Positions 18,136 through 26,234 are shown, counted from the first letter of the stretch. The stretch: DNA of 64,000 nucleotides from Candidatus Azophilus lithoversatilis (GCA_028278675.1 JAQAJJ010000005.1:1-64000), one strand, 5' to 3'. Made by a program: numbers and translations. The notes: generated by a model not told the origin, from the sequence alone.

Positions 18136-18624
18136 TCATGGCGGATCGAGGGTGTGCAACAGGTAGCGCAGGCCGATCACCGCAGCGCCGACCGGCAGAA
18201 CCGCTTCGCAGGCCCAAGCGGGCACCGAGGCGAAGGCGATGGTTCCATCCTCGTACTCAAAACGGACGAATCGGTAGCTGTGCCAAGCGAAAACGCCCAT
18301 CACCGCGCAGGTGAAGGCATTGGCGAAGCGCTTCAGCGGCCGCTGCCAGCGGGGCGACGCAAAGCGGGCCAATACGTCGATGCGGATGTGGTCGTCGTTG
18401 CGGGAGGCCACCATGGCGCCGATCAGGGCGACCCAAATCACCAGCACCCGCACCAGGGCATCGCCCCACAGCAGGCCGGTGTCGAACAGGTTGCGGGCAA
18501 TCACCTGATAAGCGGCGAGAGCGATCATCGCCGCCAGAATCAGCGCCAGAACCCCATCCTCGAAGCGCTGCAGCACTTTCAGGAAAGGCTTGACCAGCGG
18601 CAAGTCCAAATCGCCTGAACGCAT
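18136..18624 (-). CDS. dctQ: TRAP transporter small permease subunit (DctQ)
   Basis: This encodes 162 residues with four predicted membrane helices, the standard DctQ layout. The family feature VIARNLFDTGLLWGDALVRVLVIW, with the conserved W-x-(D/E) segment, is present. It forms the membrane complex with DctM. It lies between dctP (154 bp gap) and dctM (86 bp gap); both gaps are largely made of the dispersed repeat, which is unusual because TRAP subunit genes are normally packed tightly. Confidence 0.9.
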   Translation of the reverse strand: MRSGDLDLPLVKPFLKVLQRFEDGVLALILAAMIALAAYQVIARNLFDTGLLWGDALVRVLVIWVALIGAMVASRNDDHIRIDVLARFASPRWQRPLKRFANAFTCAVMGVFAWHSYRFVRFEYEDGTIAFASVPAWACEAVLPVGAAVIGLRYLLHTLDPP

Positions 18625-18638
18625 TGGGCTATACTTCC

Positions 18639-18782
18639 TGATCGCGGGACAAGGTTGTCACATGAGCCAACTTTTGCGCCTGTCAACTGCCGAGTTGCGG
18701 TAGCGACTCGATCCTGCGCTGGCGCCCGCCGCCGCCCTAAGGCGGCTTACCCACGCAACGGTCTGAGGCATGGCCTCGTTAG
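18639..18782 (+). repeat. Dispersed repeat copy G, split by a 75-80 bp insert
   Basis: The left half (18639-18681, TGATCGCGGGACAAGGTTG... to TTTTGCGCCTG) and the right half (18759-18782, CGGTCTGAGGCATGGCCTCG then TTAG) match the element in plus orientation, opposite to copies C-F in this operon. The insert holds two small hairpins: CAACT/AGTTG, and GCCGCC-CTAA-GGCGGC at about 18733-18748. The right end supplies the dctP stop codon (TTA on the plus strand, 18779-18781). Confidence 0.65.
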
Positions 18783-19978
18783 TCCGAGGAAGCGTTCAGG
18801 CGGCTGGCCCTGAAGTCGCGCAGATGCCCTTGCAGCGCATGGTAAAGGCCGGAGGATATGTACTCCTCCTCGACCAGGCGCAAGGTGGCCCGGTCGGCCA
18901 GCCGACGCCACTCAGCCATCTCCCCAGCCGAAGCGCTGTGCCACTCGAGACCCTGATTGGCAAGCGCTGACGAGGCCTGTTCGTGGTCGCGGCGGCTGCG
19001 GGCGTTGACCTGCCCGACCACTTCGCCCATGACCCGGCGCACCACGGCCTGATCCGGCGCCGAAAGCCGCTCAAAGCGGCGCTTGTCCAAGGCGAACAAG
19101 CCATACACGTAAATCAGCGGCACGTCCAACACATGCGACACCCGAGTGTGCCACTGCAGGGCCACCGCACCGACCGGAGGAGCAGCCACGCAGTCGATCA
19201 GGCCGGTCTGCAGGCCACCCAAAACATCGACGATGGGCAGCGGAATGGGCGTGATGCCGAACGCCTGCAACGCCCGGGCCGAACCGGGGTCGTTGTCCGG
19301 CACCCAGACCTTGCGCATTCTGACGTCGGCAACGCCGCTCACCGGCACCTGGGTCATGGCATAGGCGAAGCCCACCTCGGCCAGCCCTAAGCCAACAAAT
19401 CCCTCGGCCTCCAAGCCGGCCAGCAATTTAGCATCCAGCTGCTCGCGCACATAGTCCACTTCTTCGCCGGAACGGAACGCCATGGGCAGGTTGTACAGGG
19501 CGATGTCGGGATAGGTCTGCACCAAGGCGCCGGCGGTCACTACCGCGCCGTGCAGCTGGCCGATTCGGATTTTGCGCAGCACCGCCTTGTCGTCCCCCAT
19601 GACGCCGCCTGGGTAGAACTTGAAGGACACGCGGCCCTCGGTATCCGCCGCCACCCGGGCGCCGCCCTCCCGCAGCAGGTCCATCCAAACCGAGCCCTCC
19701 GGGGACAGCGCGCCAATCTTGAGCGTCTGCGCGCCGCTGACAGCGCTCAACAATCCAAGCAGCAGCGCACAAGTTGCTCTGAAACCAACGAGGCGAGCAC
19801 TCCGACCAATGCGAAGGCGGACGCCGGGCGCAACAGTGGATTCAGGTGACAGTCTTATCCCGCGATCACAGAAACCAACGAGGCGAGGGCTCCGATCAAT
19901 GCCAAGGCGGTCGCCGGGCGCAACATTGGATTCAGGTGACGGTCCTATCCCGCGATCACAGAAACTAGAAGTACGCAT
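18779..19978 (-). CDS. dctP: TRAP transporter solute-binding protein (DctP) with two in-frame 30-residue repeats
   Basis: This encodes 399 residues. The mature DctP domain starts at QTLKIGALSPEGSVWMDLL and includes YPGGVMGDDKAVLRKIRIGQ, VPDNDPGSARALQAFGI and PLPIVDVLGGLQTGLID, all typical of DctP-type binding proteins of the TatP (Treponema TPAT) branch. Between the start at 19978 and the signal core (ALLLGLLSAVSGA, about residues 71-83) lie two tandem 30-residue units with the motif FCDRGI..SPES.VAPG.RL.I.RS. These are encoded by repeat copies C and D. No in-frame ATG, GTG or TTG lies between the units and the signal core, so either the repeats are translated or a rare start is used. The start overlaps the tatT stop by 14 bp. 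Confidence 0.87.
   Translation of the reverse strand: MRTSSFCDRGIGPSPESNVAPGDRLGIDRSPRLVGFCDRGIRLSPESTVAPGVRLRIGRSARLVGFRATCALLLGLLSAVSGAQTLKIGALSPEGSVWMDLLREGGARVAADTEGRVSFKFYPGGVMGDDKAVLRKIRIGQLHGAVVTAGALVQTYPDIALYNLPMAFRSGEEVDYVREQLDAKLLAGLEAEGFVGLGLAEVGFAYAMTQVPVSGVADVRMRKVWVPDNDPGSARALQAFGITPIPLPIVDVLGGLQTGLIDCVAAPPVGAVALQWHTRVSHVLDVPLIYVYGLFALDKRRFERLSAPDQAVVRRVMGEVVGQVNARSRRDHEQASSALANQGLEWHSASAGEMAEWRRLADRATLRLVEEEYISSGLYHALQGHLRDFRASRLNASSD
19784..19963 (-). repeat. Two tandem in-frame copies (C and D) of the dispersed repeat
   Basis: Two head-to-tail copies have an exact 90-bp period (30 codons), for example GAAACCAACGAGGCGAG at 19781 and again at 19871 on the plus strand. Read on the minus strand each runs TGATCGCGGGATA, TGTTGCGCCCGGCG, then CCTCGCCTCGTTGG or GCTCGCCTCGTTGG. 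Both lie inside the dctP frame. The two copies differ at more than ten positions, mostly without disturbing the frame. Confidence 0.88.
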
Positions 19979-20825
19979 CGGCGGAGTCCAGCAGGCTTTG
20001 GGCACGCCGCTTGGCAACGGCGTTGAGCAGGATCAATTCGGGCGCATCGACTTCGGCAGCCAGCACTTCATTGAGCAGTTCGTCATGCAGGATGCGGTCG
20101 AAGACCAGCCGGGCGTATTGCTCGGCAAACATGACCTGAGTCAGCAAATGCCGGCCTTCGGACAGCGCCAAGGCCCGCTCGAAGTGAAAGCGGCCCACTT
20201 GCGGACGACCACCGAGGGCGGGGGGCACCAAGGTCTCGAAGACTCCCAGATACAAGTGCGGCCCACCGTGGTCATGGCTCTCGTGCAGTTCGGCGACGCG
20301 GCTCATCAAGAGCTTCACTTTCCCCAAGTCCGCTATGGCGTTGAAGTCATCGCTGTTGGCCTGCATCCAAGCCGCCCAAGCGGTCGCTAAGCCATAGGCC
20401 AGCGGCACGTCCGCCTTGGTGAGGGTCGCAGTCCATTGCTCAAATTCCTCAAAGGGCCTGGCCACTACGCCGCAACTGCCCTTCCGCTCTAGGCAAAGCG
20501 CCCGTTCAGCCAGCGCGCGGCCCTTGGCCGCCATCAACCGGCCCCGTTCGCCGTCGATCACAAAGGCTCCGGCGTAGGCGGAATTCAGCAGCGCCGCCTG
20601 GGAGAGCAGCACCGGATTGTCAGGGCTGCTCTTGAGCAAGCCGTCGATCAGCAACAAGAAGGCCGGCGCCCCGTCGCGCACCATGTCCACATCCGGATTC
20701 TCGAGAATCGCCGCCGACAGATTGCCGGCCAAGTCCTCGACCGCCGACGACATCAGCGTTGCGCATCCAGTCAGCAAAGCCAGCGAGGCCAACCACGCCG
20801 CCCGCACCATCCACCACCCGCCCAT
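19965..20825 (-). CDS. TatT-family TPR lipoprotein (TRAP-associated)
   Basis: This encodes 286 residues with a lipoprotein signal ending LALLTGC (lipobox Cys21). The helical body resembles the TatT component of tetratricopeptide-repeat-associated TRAP transporters (TPATs), first described in Treponema pallidum: PVLLSQAALLNSAYAGAF, VARPFEEFEQW, and HLYLGVFETLVPPALGG followed by a FHFERALALS TPR-like helix. In TPATs, TatT binds the DctP-type protein TatP and is proposed to hand over hydrophobic ligands. Its position just before dctP and its 14-bp overlap with it support that role. It follows the redoxin gene by 10 bp. Confidence 0.85.
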   Translation of the reverse strand: MGGWWMVRAAWLASLALLTGCATLMSSAVEDLAGNLSAAILENPDVDMVRDGAPAFLLLIDGLLKSSPDNPVLLSQAALLNSAYAGAFVIDGERGRLMAAKGRALAERALCLERKGSCGVVARPFEEFEQWTATLTKADVPLAYGLATAWAAWMQANSDDFNAIADLGKVKLLMSRVAELHESHDHGGPHLYLGVFETLVPPALGGRPQVGRFHFERALALSEGRHLLTQVMFAEQYARLVFDRILHDELLNEVLAAEVDAPELILLNAVAKRRAQSLLDSADAYF

Positions 20826-20835
20826 GGCCCGCCGG

Positions 20836-21408
20836 TCAGCCGTCCGCGGCGGCGCTCACCGCCTCAAGAACCGCCTCCATGGGCGGCCGCTGCCGGTAGC
20901 CGGGCACCGCGAACTTGGCGGCGACGACGCCGTCAGGGGTAATGTGGAAGATGCCGGGATGGGGTATGCCGTAGGCACCATGCCCCGGTTCATAGTTCTC
21001 GTTCAGAATATCGAAGCCGATGACGTGCTTGGCGTTCTCGTCGTGAAGCAGGGGATAGCCCAACTCCTCGCTGGCATGAAAGCCCTCGAGCACCTTGACG
21101 CTGTCATAGGTCATGCCGGCCACCTTGATGCCAAGCGCCTCGAATTGCGGGCGCCATTCCTCCAGTTGAACCAACTGGTGCTTGCAGAAGGGTCACCAGT
21201 CCGCCGAGCGGTTGACGAACAGCAGCAAGCCCCGTTCGCCAGCCAGGGAATCCAAACTGCGCTCGGCGCCGCTCTGATCCAAGGCGGCAATAGGGGGTGC
21301 CAGCGCACCCACCGGCAAACCCCAATCCTTGGTGTAGTCATCGGCCAGCGCGGCAGGCACCCAGCCAGCCACGACCAAGGCCGCAAGTGCGCAGATCAGT
21401 CGCTTCAT
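20836..21408 (-). CDS. Exported AhpC/TSA-type redoxin, probable selenoprotein (Sec72)
   Basis: This encodes 190 residues if UGA at 21195-21193 is read as selenocysteine. A signal peptide (MKRLICALAALVVAGWVPAALA) precedes a thioredoxin-fold redoxin domain: the N-terminal part has VGALAPPIAALDQSG and LLLFVNRSADW, then UGA, then PFCKHQLVQLEEW in the same frame. Relatives read RSADWCPFCK or similar, so UGA stands exactly at the first Cys of the CxxC motif, giving UPFC (U72, C75). The frame continues undamaged for 118 codons to a normal stop (PHPGIFHITPDG, VPGYRQRPP). GGAGTG precedes the ATG at 21408. A SECIS-like hairpin follows the UGA. It starts the operon with TatT 10 bp downstream. A plain nonsense mutation is the alternative. 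Confidence 0.8.
21162..21178 (-). promoter_or_regulatory. Candidate bacterial SECIS hairpin
   Basis: The RNA-sense sequence CCAGTTG GTT CAACTGG gives a perfect 7-bp stem with a 3-base loop beginning with G. The loop starts 21 bases after the UGA, inside the 16-37 base range and with the loop-G rule described for bacterial SECIS elements. A lower helix (CCTTC pairing with GGAATGG, one bulged base) can form below an internal loop. It lies within the coding region, as bacterial SECIS elements do. Confidence 0.65.
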
Positions 21409-21639
21409 GCGTTCACTCCAATCAGTTTTCCCATTGAGGGCGCCCATCGTCGGAGGCATGGGGTCCGCTTGTCAAGGCGCATGAAGCCCAATGCGGTGCC
21501 TGTCGGCATCTTTCCTGCGCGCCAATCCAGCGAATGCGGCGGCACCCTGTCGGAGCAGGGTGTCCGAGCGGCGGGCTTCGGAGAACGCAACGAAACTGCT
21601 AACATTCGCTGCTTTCCGGCTAGCCGTTGCACATTCGAC

Positions 21640-22530
21640 ATGCCCAGATTCCGCCACGCCGACTTGGATATCCAATACGAGCAATGGGGCGCAAGAGCCG
21701 ACCCGCCGCTGCTGCTTCTGCACGGCCTGTCGTGCCAGATCATCCACTGGCCACCACGGCTGATCGACCTCCTCACGGGGGCGGGCTACCGCGTCATCGC
21801 CATGGACAACCGTGACATGGGGCTGTCGTCCAGGGTGGCGGCCCCCGCACCGAAGGTCGCCGACGTGGTGGCTGCGATGGACGACCTCTCCCACTACCCA
21901 CCGGCGTACACCTTGAGCGACATGGCCGCCGACGCCGTCGCGCTGCTCAACCACCTCGGTCAAGCCGGTGCCCACGTCATCGGCCTTTCCATGGGAGGCA
22001 TGATCGCCCAAACGCTGGCCATCGAGCATCCTGAGCGGGCGTTCAGCCTCACCTCCATCATGTCGAACGCCGGCAACCCCGAGTTGTCCCCAGGGGAGCC
22101 GGAGGCCATCGCCGCGTTCATCACGGACCGGCCAGAGGACCCGGACGAGGCCATCGCCCAATACCAGCAGGGCTGGGACATCGTGGCGGGCCCGCATTTC
22201 GACTCGCTCACCGAGGGACTCGCGCGGTTTTCCGCCGAGGCCGTGGAACGGGGTTTCTCGGCGCAGGGCTTCGCCCGGCAGTTGCTGGCCATCCTGCATC
22301 AGCCCGACCGGCGCCAAGCCTTGGCCTCAGTGAATGCGCCCGGCTTGGTCATCCACGGCGGTGCCGATCCGCTGGTGCCGCTGGCCGCCGGTGAAGACAC
22401 CGCCAAGGCGCTGCCGAACAGCCAACTGAAAGTGTTCGACAAGATGGGCCATGACTTGCCGGAGCCCCTGCTGGCCGATATAGCCGCTGCCATCATTGAC
22501 CATGTCAATGCCGCACCCGGCACACGCTAG
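21640..22530 (+). CDS. Alpha/beta hydrolase
   Basis: This encodes 296 residues of a cytoplasmic alpha/beta hydrolase. It has the oxyanion-hole motif LLLLHGLS (about residues 25-32), the nucleophile elbow GLSMGG (Ser near residue 119), VIHGGADPLVP, which places the acid Asp, and KMGHDLPEPL with the catalytic His. Similar proteins include esterases, aclacinomycin methylesterase-like enzymes and lipases. The start is ATG at 21640 (MPRFRHADLDIQYEQWG); the frame is open far upstream but that sequence reads as shadow of the minus-strand operon. It is divergent from the redoxin operon with about 230 bp between starts. Substrate unknown. Confidence 0.9.
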   Translation: MPRFRHADLDIQYEQWGARADPPLLLLHGLSCQIIHWPPRLIDLLTGAGYRVIAMDNRDMGLSSRVAAPAPKVADVVAAMDDLSHYPPAYTLSDMAADAVALLNHLGQAGAHVIGLSMGGMIAQTLAIEHPERAFSLTSIMSNAGNPELSPGEPEAIAAFITDRPEDPDEAIAQYQQGWDIVAGPHFDSLTEGLARFSAEAVERGFSAQGFARQLLAILHQPDRRQALASVNAPGLVIHGGADPLVPLAAGEDTAKALPNSQLKVFDKMGHDLPEPLLADIAAAIIDHVNAAPGTR

Positions 22531-22654
22531 AATCCTTGAGTAGCAATCGAGTGTACAAATGGATCCCGTTTTCCGACAGCGCCGGCAAGTTGCGGAGCAA
22601 CTTGATCGGGTCGCCGTTAGGCAACAGGACGTCGCCAACGGAGGCCCACCGCCC

Positions 22655-23431
22655 ATGACCGACTCGCTGGTTTTGATCGAACGACACGACGCCGTCGCCG
22701 TGGTGACGCTCAACCGGCCCAAAGCCCTGAACGCCCTGTCAATCGCTTTGCGACGACGCATCCACGAGGTCTTTGCCGAATTGGCGGTTGACCGGCACAT
22801 CGAGGTCATCATCCTCACGGGTGCCGGCCGCGCCTTCACGGTCGGCCTGGACCTAAAGGAACTCGGTGGCGAAACCCGCGCGACACCGGCTCTGGGCAGC
22901 ACCGATCTCAGCGATGCGCTGGCGGCGACGCCACAGCCAGTGATCGCCGCGGTGAACGGCTACGCCATCACCGGCGGTTTTGAGTTGGCGCTGATGTGCG
23001 ACTTCATAATCGCCGCGCCCGAGGCCCGGTTCGCCGACACCCATGCCCGGGTCGGCGTGGCGCCCGGTTGGGGCCTGTCGCAACGCCTGCCGCGGCTGGT
23101 CGGCATTAACCGGGCCAAGGAGCTCTCACTGACCGGCAACTACCTCGACGCGGAAACCGCCTGCGCCTGGGGACTGGCGAATCGGGTGGTGCCGGCGGCG
23201 GAGTTGCTGCCCACCTGCCTGGCCTTGGCCAAGGACATCGCCAGCACCGACCGCGCCACCCGCGACGAAATCAAACGCATCATGGACTTGGGCTGGCAGG
23301 CCACGCTAGCCGAGGGGTTGGCCATCGAGGGCGAAGCCAGCCGCGCCCACGCCAAGGCGGAGGTGCGCCCGGAAAAGGTCGCTCAGCGCCGCGCTGCGGT
23401 GCAGGCCCGAGGGCGCAGGCAGAGCCGTTAG
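22655..23431 (+). CDS. Enoyl-CoA hydratase/isomerase family protein
   Basis: This encodes 258 residues of the crotonase fold. The oxyanion-hole regions are [17 protein letters not shown] and [19 protein letters not shown]. The second catalytic Glu position lies near [13 protein letters not shown], where the usual Glu is replaced by a variant sequence, so the exact reaction (hydration, isomerisation or another crotonase reaction) is uncertain. GGAGG precedes the ATG at 22655. It follows the alpha/beta hydrolase gene on the same strand by 124 bp. Confidence 0.9.
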   Translation: MTDSLVLIERHDAVAVVTLNRPKALNALSIALRRRIHEVFAELAVDRHIEVIILTGAGRAFTVGLDLKELGGETRATPALGSTDLSDALAATPQPVIAAVNGYAITGGFELALMCDFIIAAPEARFADTHARVGVAPGWGLSQRLPRLVGINRAKELSLTGNYLDAETACAWGLANRVVPAAELLPTCLALAKDIASTDRATRDEIKRIMDLGWQATLAEGLAIEGEASRAHAKAEVRPEKVAQRRAAVQARGRRQSR

Positions 23432-23682
23432 CGCCTTGGCCGCAAAGGGCCTGGACCATGTCCATCACCCGACCCAAGGTCTCCGGTCGAGCGTTCAAAT
23501 CGGCGAATGCGCTCGGTTTTCGCCGCCAAGTACGCCAAGGGCGTGACAGCGTCCTGGCCCCAGGCCTCCGCGCTCCAAACGGCACCCACACCGAGCCTTT
23601 CGACCTCAATGACGTAGGCCACCTGCTCGTCGGAATCCCGGTCTCCCGCACCGATGACAGCCGAGCTTGGCGGGGCGAAACA
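23428..23682 (-). pseudogene. N-terminal fragment of an LLM-class flavin-dependent oxidoreductase
   Basis: On the minus strand the frame reads [19 protein letters not shown], then [20 protein letters not shown], then [17 protein letters not shown], which is the first beta-alpha-beta section of a luciferase-like oxidoreductase. The match stops after about 75 residues and the following sequence ([12 protein letters not shown]) is unrelated, so at least 240 residues are missing. There is no good start codon at the N-terminal end. It sits in the gap between the enoyl-CoA hydratase and CFA synthase genes, opposite to both. I read it as a decayed remnant. Confidence 0.7.
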
Positions 23683-23764
23683 TGCAGCCCATGGAAACTC
23701 GCGTGGGAGCAGATCGCGAACATTTGCTAAATTATGGGGATCCTAGGCAGGTGAACGCTGGAAA

Positions 23765-24943
23765 GTGAATTCGCGCTTACTGGAAAAATTCATCCAACGG
23801 GGGCGATTGACGCTCATCGACCACGACGGTCAGGAGCGGACCTTCGGTGAGGGCGGGCCCGCTGCGACGTGGCGCCTGAACCGGTCTTCGACCCTCATGC
23901 GCATCCTGCGCAATCCGCAGCTCAACCTCGGCGAGACCTACATGGACGGTGAATGGGACCTCGCGGAAGGCACCTTGCACGACCTGCTGACCATCCTGCG
24001 AATCAACTTGGAGTCGGAAGTCACGCAGAACAGCTGGCTGGATCCCCTGCGGGCGATGCTCCGTTCCTGGAACGGCCTTGCGGCCAGCCGCCGCAACGTC
24101 AGCCACCACTACGACCTTGACGAACCCTTGTTCCGTGCCTGCCTCGACGCCGACATGCACTACTCCTGCGCCTACTTCACGGATCCCCAATTGAGCCTGG
24201 AGGAGGCCCAAGCAGCCAAGTGCCGCCACATCGCCACAAAGCTGAACCTGGAGGCGGGACAGAAGGTGCTCGACATCGGCAGCGGCTGGGGGAGCCTGGC
24301 CATGCACTTGGCGGAAAATCACGGCGTGACCGTCACCGGCCTCACCCTCTCCGCCGAGCAGTTGCGGGTGGCCCAGGAGACCGCCCGACAGCGCGGGTTT
24401 GAAGATCGGGTAGCGTTTCGCTTGGAGGACTACCGGGAACACGCAGGCACCTATGACCGCATTGTCTCCGTGGGCATGTTCGAGCACGTCGGCAAGCCCA
24501 ACTACGCCGCCTTTTTCAACAAGGTGGCCGCTAGCCTAGCCCATGACGGCGTGGCCCTGCTGCACACCATCGCCAGCAAGGCGCCACCGGAGCCGGTCAA
24601 CCCGTGGATTCGGCGCTACATTTTTCCCGGCGGCTACATCCCTTCTCTCTCGGACATCGCGCCGTTCGTGGAACGGGCGGCGCTGACGAGCGCCGACATC
24701 GAGGTGCTGCGCATCCACTACGCGCTTACCCTGCAGGCTTGGAACGCGCGCTTTCAGCACCACCGCCAGCAATTCGCCACCAGCAAGGGCGAGCGTTTCT
24801 GCCGCATGTGGGAGTTCTATCTGGTGGCCTGCCAAACGGCCTTCGAAGTCAGCGATCTGGTCGTGCTGCAATGGCTGTTGACCAAGGACAACCAAGCGGC
24901 GCCCATCACCCGGGACTACCTCTACCCGTTGGCAAAGGGTTAG
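23765..24943 (+). CDS. cfa: Cyclopropane-fatty-acyl-phospholipid synthase (CFA family)
   Basis: This encodes 392 residues. The SAM-binding motif is VLDIGSGWGSLAMHLAE (about residues 172-188), preceded by the CFA-specific SHHYDLDEPLFRACLDADMHYSCAYF segment and followed by IVSVGMFEHVGKPNY and RRYIFPGGYIPSLSD. These enzymes add a methylene bridge to unsaturated phospholipid acyl chains at the inner membrane. The start is GTG at 23765 (VNSRLLEKFI). The N-terminal lipid-binding part is normal. It converges on pspF, with an inverted repeat holding both stop codons. Confidence 0.93.
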   Translation: MNSRLLEKFIQRGRLTLIDHDGQERTFGEGGPAATWRLNRSSTLMRILRNPQLNLGETYMDGEWDLAEGTLHDLLTILRINLESEVTQNSWLDPLRAMLRSWNGLAASRRNVSHHYDLDEPLFRACLDADMHYSCAYFTDPQLSLEEAQAAKCRHIATKLNLEAGQKVLDIGSGWGSLAMHLAENHGVTVTGLTLSAEQLRVAQETARQRGFEDRVAFRLEDYREHAGTYDRIVSVGMFEHVGKPNYAAFFNKVAASLAHDGVALLHTIASKAPPEPVNPWIRRYIFPGGYIPSLSDIAPFVERAALTSADIEVLRIHYALTLQAWNARFQHHRQQFATSKGERFCRMWEFYLVACQTAFEVSDLVVLQWLLTKDNQAAPITRDYLYPLAKG

Positions 24944-25010
24944 GAGCCTCTGCCTTTGGAATTCACGGCTGCAAATCCGTTTTAGCGACTTCCGGAGGCG
25001 CAGGCTCCTA
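24941..25010. terminator. Inverted repeat between convergent cfa and pspF (candidate bidirectional terminator)
   Basis: The arms TAGGAGCCTCTGCCT (24941-24955) and AGGCGCAGGCTCCTA (24996-25010) pair over 15 bp with two mismatches around a 40-base loop. Each arm holds the TAG stop codon of the gene that enters it. There is no T-run and the loop is long, so it is not a textbook intrinsic terminator. Confidence 0.45.
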
Positions 25011-26006
25011 GCCCCCATCGCCTTCCTTCAAGATGTCGTACTTCTTCAGGTAGCCGCGCAACTGGTGGTAGGTGAGCGACAACTGTTCAGCCGCTTTGCG
25101 CTGGTTGTGCCGTGAGGCTTCAATGGCGCGCCTGATGGTGGCGACTTCGAAATCCCGCACAGCGCCTTTGAGGTCCATGGGGAAGGTTGGCTGGCGCTCG
25201 GCGCCCTCGACCTTGGAGGCGGCGCCGGGCCGGTACGGCGACTCGAATGGATCCAGGACGATCTCGCCGACTTGCTGACCTGCGCCGGTTCGATAGACGC
25301 AACGCTCGACCACGTTCTTCAGTTCGCGGATGTTACCCGGCCAGTCGTAGGAGAGCAGTCGGCGGACGGCGTCGCTTGAGAAGCCGGAAAACACCTCGCG
25401 GCCCAGTTCCATGGACATGTCGATGGCGAAGCGCTCGGCCAGCAGCATAATGTCGTCGCGCCGTTGGCGCAGGGGCGGCAGGGTGATGACATCGAAGGCC
25501 AGCCGGTCGAGCAGATCGCTGCGGAACTTGCCTTCGGTCGCCAAGCGCGGCAGATCCTCGTTGGTGGCCGCAATCAGGCGCACGTCGCAACGCAGGGTCC
25601 TGCTGCCGCCGACCCGCTCAAATTCGCCGTATTCGATGACGCGCAGCAGCTTTTCCTGCACCAAGGGCGAGGTGGTGGCCAGCTCATCGAGAAACAGCGT
25701 GCCGCCGTCGGCGCGTTCAAAGCGTCCGTGATGAGTCCGCGAGGCGCCGGTGAAGGCCCCGGCTTCGTGGCCGAACAGCTCGCTTTCGAGCAGCGCATCC
25801 GATATCGCGGCGCAGTTCATCTTCAGGACGGCTTGGGCGGAGCGCTCGGAAAGCAGGTGCAGCCGGTCGGCTATCAACTCCTTGCCCGTGCCGCGCTCCC
25901 CGACGATCAGCGCAGGCTTCTCCAACGGGGCGATCCGGGAGGTTGCCTCAAGCACTTCCAGGAAGGACGGCGACTCCCCAATCGGCGTCTCAGGACTGGT
26001 TATCAT
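25008..26006 (-). CDS. pspF: PspF, sigma-54 activator of the phage-shock operon
   Basis: This encodes 332 residues: an AAA+ sigma-54-interaction domain with Walker A GERGTGKE (36-43), the GAFTGA loop (HEAGAFTGA), Walker B GGTLFLDELA and the arginine-finger region, then a C-terminal Fis-type helix-turn-helix (HNQRKAAEQLSLTYHQLRGYLKKY). There is no N-terminal receiver domain, as in PspF. The start is ATG at 26006 (MITSPETPIGESPSF). It is divergent from pspA, the standard arrangement; PspA normally holds PspF inactive until membrane stress releases it. Confidence 0.93.
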   Translation of the reverse strand: MITSPETPIGESPSFLEVLEATSRIAPLEKPALIVGERGTGKELIADRLHLLSERSAQAVLKMNCAAISDALLESELFGHEAGAFTGASRTHHGRFERADGGTLFLDELATTSPLVQEKLLRVIEYGEFERVGGSRTLRCDVRLIAATNEDLPRLATEGKFRSDLLDRLAFDVITLPPLRQRRDDIMLLAERFAIDMSMELGREVFSGFSSDAVRRLLSYDWPGNIRELKNVVERCVYRTGAGQQVGEIVLDPFESPYRPGAASKVEGAERQPTFPMDLKGAVRDFEVATIRRAIEASRHNQRKAAEQLSLTYHQLRGYLKKYDILKEGDGG

Positions 26007-26026
26007 GGCGGAGATTCCATATCTCT

Positions 26027-26124
26027 TGATCGCGGGTACTTGATCGCGGGTATAGGTTGTCAAACGAGTCAACTATTGCGCCCGGCGACCGTTTACTCGT
26101 CGGTCTGAGATGTCGCCTCGTTAG
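26027..26124 (+). repeat. Dispersed repeat copy A (pspF-pspA intergenic)
   Basis: This is the best intergenic copy: TGATCGCGGGTATAGGTTG starts at 26041, the core TTGCGCCCGGCGACCG follows, and it ends CGGTCTGAGATGTCGCCTCG then TTAG. An extra head (TGATCGCGGGTAC) lies 14 bp upstream at 26027. GGCGAC and GTCGCC form inverted arms in the 3' half. It lies between the pspF start and the pspA promoter. Confidence 0.8.
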
Positions 26125-26234
26125 CCAAATGTTGGTCATATCCGCCACGGCGTTATTGAAGCGAAAAAACAGCTAACGGTCCACTATTCAATAACTCATT
26201 CAAACTAAAGGAAAAAGTTAGGTATTCGGCATTC

